Source: Gracilaria caudata (taxonomy: Eukaryota; Rhodophyta; Florideophyceae; Gracilariales; Gracilariaceae). From it: DNA of 16,603 nt. The notes below the pieces were generated by a model. It was not told where the DNA came from and made no database searches. It worked only from the letters and a program-made list of their open reading frames with translations. Positions 14,674 through 16,603 of the stretch are shown piece after piece; the stretch's first letter is position 1, and every line of letters begins with the position of its first letter. The position numbers and the translations under genes were made by a program. The stretch covers positions 1 through 16,603 of the forward strand of contig JASCIV010000564.1 in assembly GCA_030374735.1 (NCBI GenBank), written 5' to 3'.

Positions 14674-15711
14674 TCAAAGTAGAGAGCAAGCCATGCAACA
14701 TGATAAACTACGAACTCTTCTCCGTCTCAGAAAAGAACACGGACGGCAACAAGTTCCAAATGGTCTTCCGAAACCAATCCCACCACTGGCCACTACACCA
14801 GCCCCCCCAATGCCTATAACAACGGCCCCTCCACCGGATATACCATCCCCTCCAGACCCACCTTGAACTATAGCCCCCAGCACAGAAGTATCCCCTGAAT
14901 TCCCGCCCGTCCCATTCACAACAATTGAAGGAACAAAACCGGTCCCGTTAAGGCCAGCTGCAACAGGAGTTGGTGTTGCTGCAGGCATTGATACTCCAGT
15001 ATCAGTCCCAAACACGTCGGAATCACTCGAAGAAGTTTCTCGGCGACTACAGAGAACTGCGTTCTCATCATTTTCGGCTGTGGTGAGCCGAACGCACGAA
15101 GGGGGAGTATCTAGAATGGTCAAAATCCCTTCATCGGGTCGAATAGCATCATTGCTACCATCCTCGTTACTCAAAGGCATCTCTTCATTGTCTCTCAGTT
15201 CAGAAATGTCGCAAACAAGCTGTGTTTGGTCCTCTGAGGAGCACATGTCGTCATTACAAGTTAAGCCCAGGAGGACTCCTGTTTCTGGATCTGGCTGCGG
15301 AGAAGTTTCAATGATATCTTCAAATTGCCTTCGGTATTGGTACAGAAATGACTCAGATTCAACTTCAAAGGCATCATCTACAGGATGTGTTCCACTGACT
15401 CCTGGCATCCCAACTGCAGGAATTCCAAATCTTCCTAGTCCCCCTACACCCCCCACCCCACCTAGCCCCCCAAACCCACCTGCCGATCCTGCCCCAGTTA
15501 CCGCGCCTGCCCCACCTACCGTCAACCCAGTGAATAACCCACTTAACACTCCGCTCCCACCTACCTCACAAAAATCCCCAGACGAGATTGAACGCGAAGA
15601 AATCTCAAGTGGTTGGTCATCCCCAATCATTGTAAAAAGTATTGGAGAAGATCGTGCGATAGACAGAGAGAAACGAATGAAGAAGAAAACAAAAATTCCA
15701 AGTTCAGCCAT
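14674..15711 (-). CDS. Predicted secreted glycine-rich protein
   Basis: A 345-residue protein from the ATG at 15709-15711. An in-frame ATG at 15856-15858 would add 49 residues, but the internal start gives a clear signal peptide (MAELGIFVFFFIRFSLSIAR). The order is: signal peptide 1-21; Gly-rich 50-106 (GG-aliphatic or GG-Phe steps); acidic Asp/Glu/Ser-rich linker 111-235 with scattered Cys; second Gly-rich part 252-318 with two NGT sequons (255, 266); and a short basic Cys-rich tail (319-345, including FLRRRRVRS). It resembles cell-wall or extracellular-matrix glycine-rich proteins in composition, not in a specific family. No catalytic motif is visible. The opposite strand is open in codon-aligned register over nearly the whole length and would be proline-rich there, so the strand choice rests on the signal peptide and the unbroken length. 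Confidence 0.55.
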   Translation of the reverse strand: MAELGIFVFFFIRFSLSIARSSPILFTMIGDDQPLEISSRSISSGDFCEVGGSGVLSGLFTGLTVGGAGAVTGAGSAGGFGGLGGVGGVGGLGRFGIPAVGMPGVSGTHPVDDAFEVESESFLYQYRRQFEDIIETSPQPDPETGVLLGLTCNDDMCSSEDQTQLVCDISELRDNEEMPLSNEDGSNDAIRPDEGILTILDTPPSCVRLTTAENDENAVLCSRRETSSSDSDVFGTDTGVSMPAATPTPVAAGLNGTGFVPSIVVNGTGGNSGDTSVLGAIVQGGSGGDGISGGGAVVIGIGGAGVVASGGIGFGRPFGTCCRPCSFLRRRRVRSLSCCMACSLL

Positions 15712-16102
15712 ATTCCTAATGGTATTTGGGGTGCGGATTGGAAACTTCCGGCAAGAAAGGGCGTTAAAAAATACGAGAGGATCGCGTTGTGGAAAGCTAT
15801 GCAGCAAGGTTAACTGAGAATCAAAAGCCTGAAGCAGTTCCCTCAGAACCGGAACCATGAAAAAGGACAGTCGAGCTTCTACGTTCGTAGTTAAGTATTA
15901 GGTGGTCCAGATGATGTGCCTACACAAATAACAAGGACGGGGCTGATTACAGTAAATGCACATTACCTTGTTGCTTCCCCCTATGCATTTATTTTGTCGT
16001 ACGGAAGGTTGCGTGGTACCTCGTATCTGATGATAGCAGTCTACGAAGAACTCTCTGAATGCAACTGAATGCGCTCACATAAATGTGTGTAAAACTGTTA
16101 CG
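15712..16102. other. Intergenic region upstream of two divergent units
   Basis: The region lies between the minus-strand secreted protein and the plus-strand TATA box at 16103. I see no gene in it. Confidence 0.35.
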
Positions 16103-16110
16103 TATAAAAG
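16103..16110 (+). promoter_or_regulatory. Consensus TATA box (TATAAAAG)
   Basis: TATAAAAG at 16103-16110 matches the eukaryotic consensus exactly and lies 53 bases before an ATG at 16156. It is followed by a purine/pyrimidine mirror-like stretch (TTCCTCTCCGGAAGGAGAA). Confidence 0.5.
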
Positions 16111-16155
16111 TTCCTCTCCGGAAGGAGAAACCTTATAAGTTTTGGATCACGGCAC

Positions 16156-16218
16156 ATGGACGTTATCCAGAATATCAACACTCCACAGCTTGTTTTTCTT
16201 AACGCTTACCTCAGGTAA
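16156..16218 (+). CDS. Possible first exon or micro-ORF (20 codons) ending in a splice donor
   Basis: From the ATG at 16156 the frame reads MDVIQNINTPQLVFLNAYLR and meets TAA at 16216-16218. That stop overlaps CAG|GTAAGG (16212-16220), a full-consensus 5' splice site, so the stop would be removed if an intron starts at 16215. A pyrimidine-rich tract and AG near 16290-16307 could be an acceptor, but I cannot confirm a reading frame beyond it. This may be the 5' end of a plus-strand gene that leaves the window, or a chance match. Confidence 0.3.
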   Translation: MDVIQNINTPQLVFLNAYLR

Positions 16219-16603
16219 GGAGATTTCTGACTCTCAGTACTCAGGAGGATCTCGAAGAAAAGCAAGTGGTTGGAAGCGTTACGGGTACACTTTTCTTTCG
16301 ACATGAGGAGCTCAAAATTCAAGTCTAATATTCCGAAGTGCGAGAGAGCCTCAGGGGATATTGCGGCTATAAAGTGTTAACGGATGAAAGCGGGTAATCA
16401 ACGCGAGGGAACGACCGTACGGTTCTCGATCACTTTTGAGCATCTGTCGAAGGCATACAAAGCAGAGAAAGTTGTGCATAGCTCACCCTCTTCTTATCCG
16501 ATAGGTCTGGTTTGTAGAATATTTGCATTTGATTTGAAATGATTTGAATCAGAGGAGAGTGCATTTGTGCACGTGTACATGTGCATATGCACTGAACGGT
16601 GAA
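16219..16603. other. Unassigned right end; alternating purine-pyrimidine tract
   Basis: No complete frame is seen. A short direct repeat (GATTTGAAAT, GATTTGAATC) lies near 16530-16549. Positions 16566-16592 alternate pyrimidine and purine without a break (27 nt) and include the 12-bp palindrome GTGCATATGCAC (16581-16592). Confidence 0.4.

Noticed and set aside
15080..15817. Proline-rich plus-strand ORF as the real gene at this locus.
   Set aside because: It lacks a signal peptide, its start is internal, and an in-frame TGA at 14864 splits the longer frame; the minus strand has a signal peptide and full length. Kept as a finding rather than a gene.

Overview
The window looks like nuclear DNA from a photosynthetic eukaryote, most likely a red alga with an intron-poor, compact genome (inference). 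It carries a spliceosomal WD40 protein (Prp17), the C-terminal part of the largest subunit of RNA polymerase I, and a multi-pass transporter with a plastid-type N-terminal extension. The recognisable genes are uninterrupted by introns, the gene spacing is short and on both strands, and the non-coding DNA is AT-rich. The species itself cannot be fixed from this sequence alone.

Layout. Positions 1-830 are a GC- and CpG-rich block with several short hairpins and no gene I can support. Positions 1751-2878 (minus) encode a DMT/EamA transporter with an N-terminal targeting-like extension. Positions 2880-6080 are gene-poor and hold three perfect hairpins (3531, 3901 and 4607) and one doubtful ORF (5475-5900). 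Positions 6081-7430 (plus) encode Prp17/CDC40, the best-supported gene. It converges, with only 47 bases between, on a Pol I largest-subunit (RPA1) locus on the minus strand at 7478-about 9580. That locus lacks the N-terminal half or more of the protein, has TAA in place of a conserved Gln codon at 9478-9480, and has a one-base frameshift at 9094/9095. I read it as a 5'-truncated pseudogene or gene fragment. The truncation point sits beside a 12-bp tandem duplication.

The right half contains an unrecognised 179-residue protein (10114-10653, minus), a TATA-driven micro-ORF that is essentially a signal peptide (11522-11650, plus), a GNAT-like protein with a degenerate acetyl-CoA loop and its own TATA box (12023-12709, minus), and a predicted secreted glycine-rich protein (14674-15711, minus) whose complement is also almost entirely open. 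At the far right a TATA box is followed by a very short ORF ending in a consensus splice donor, possibly the first exon of a gene leaving the window. A diverged repeat of about 100 bp occurs at 11111-11216 and 12898-12995.

There is no operon logic here: the genes are unrelated (splicing, rDNA transcription, plastid or membrane transport, secretion). I saw no CRISPR array, rRNA, tRNA, viral gene, or intact transposon. The observations most worth checking are the broken Pol I subunit copy, the repeat pair near two TATA-driven units, and the dual-strand open frame at 14576-15817.
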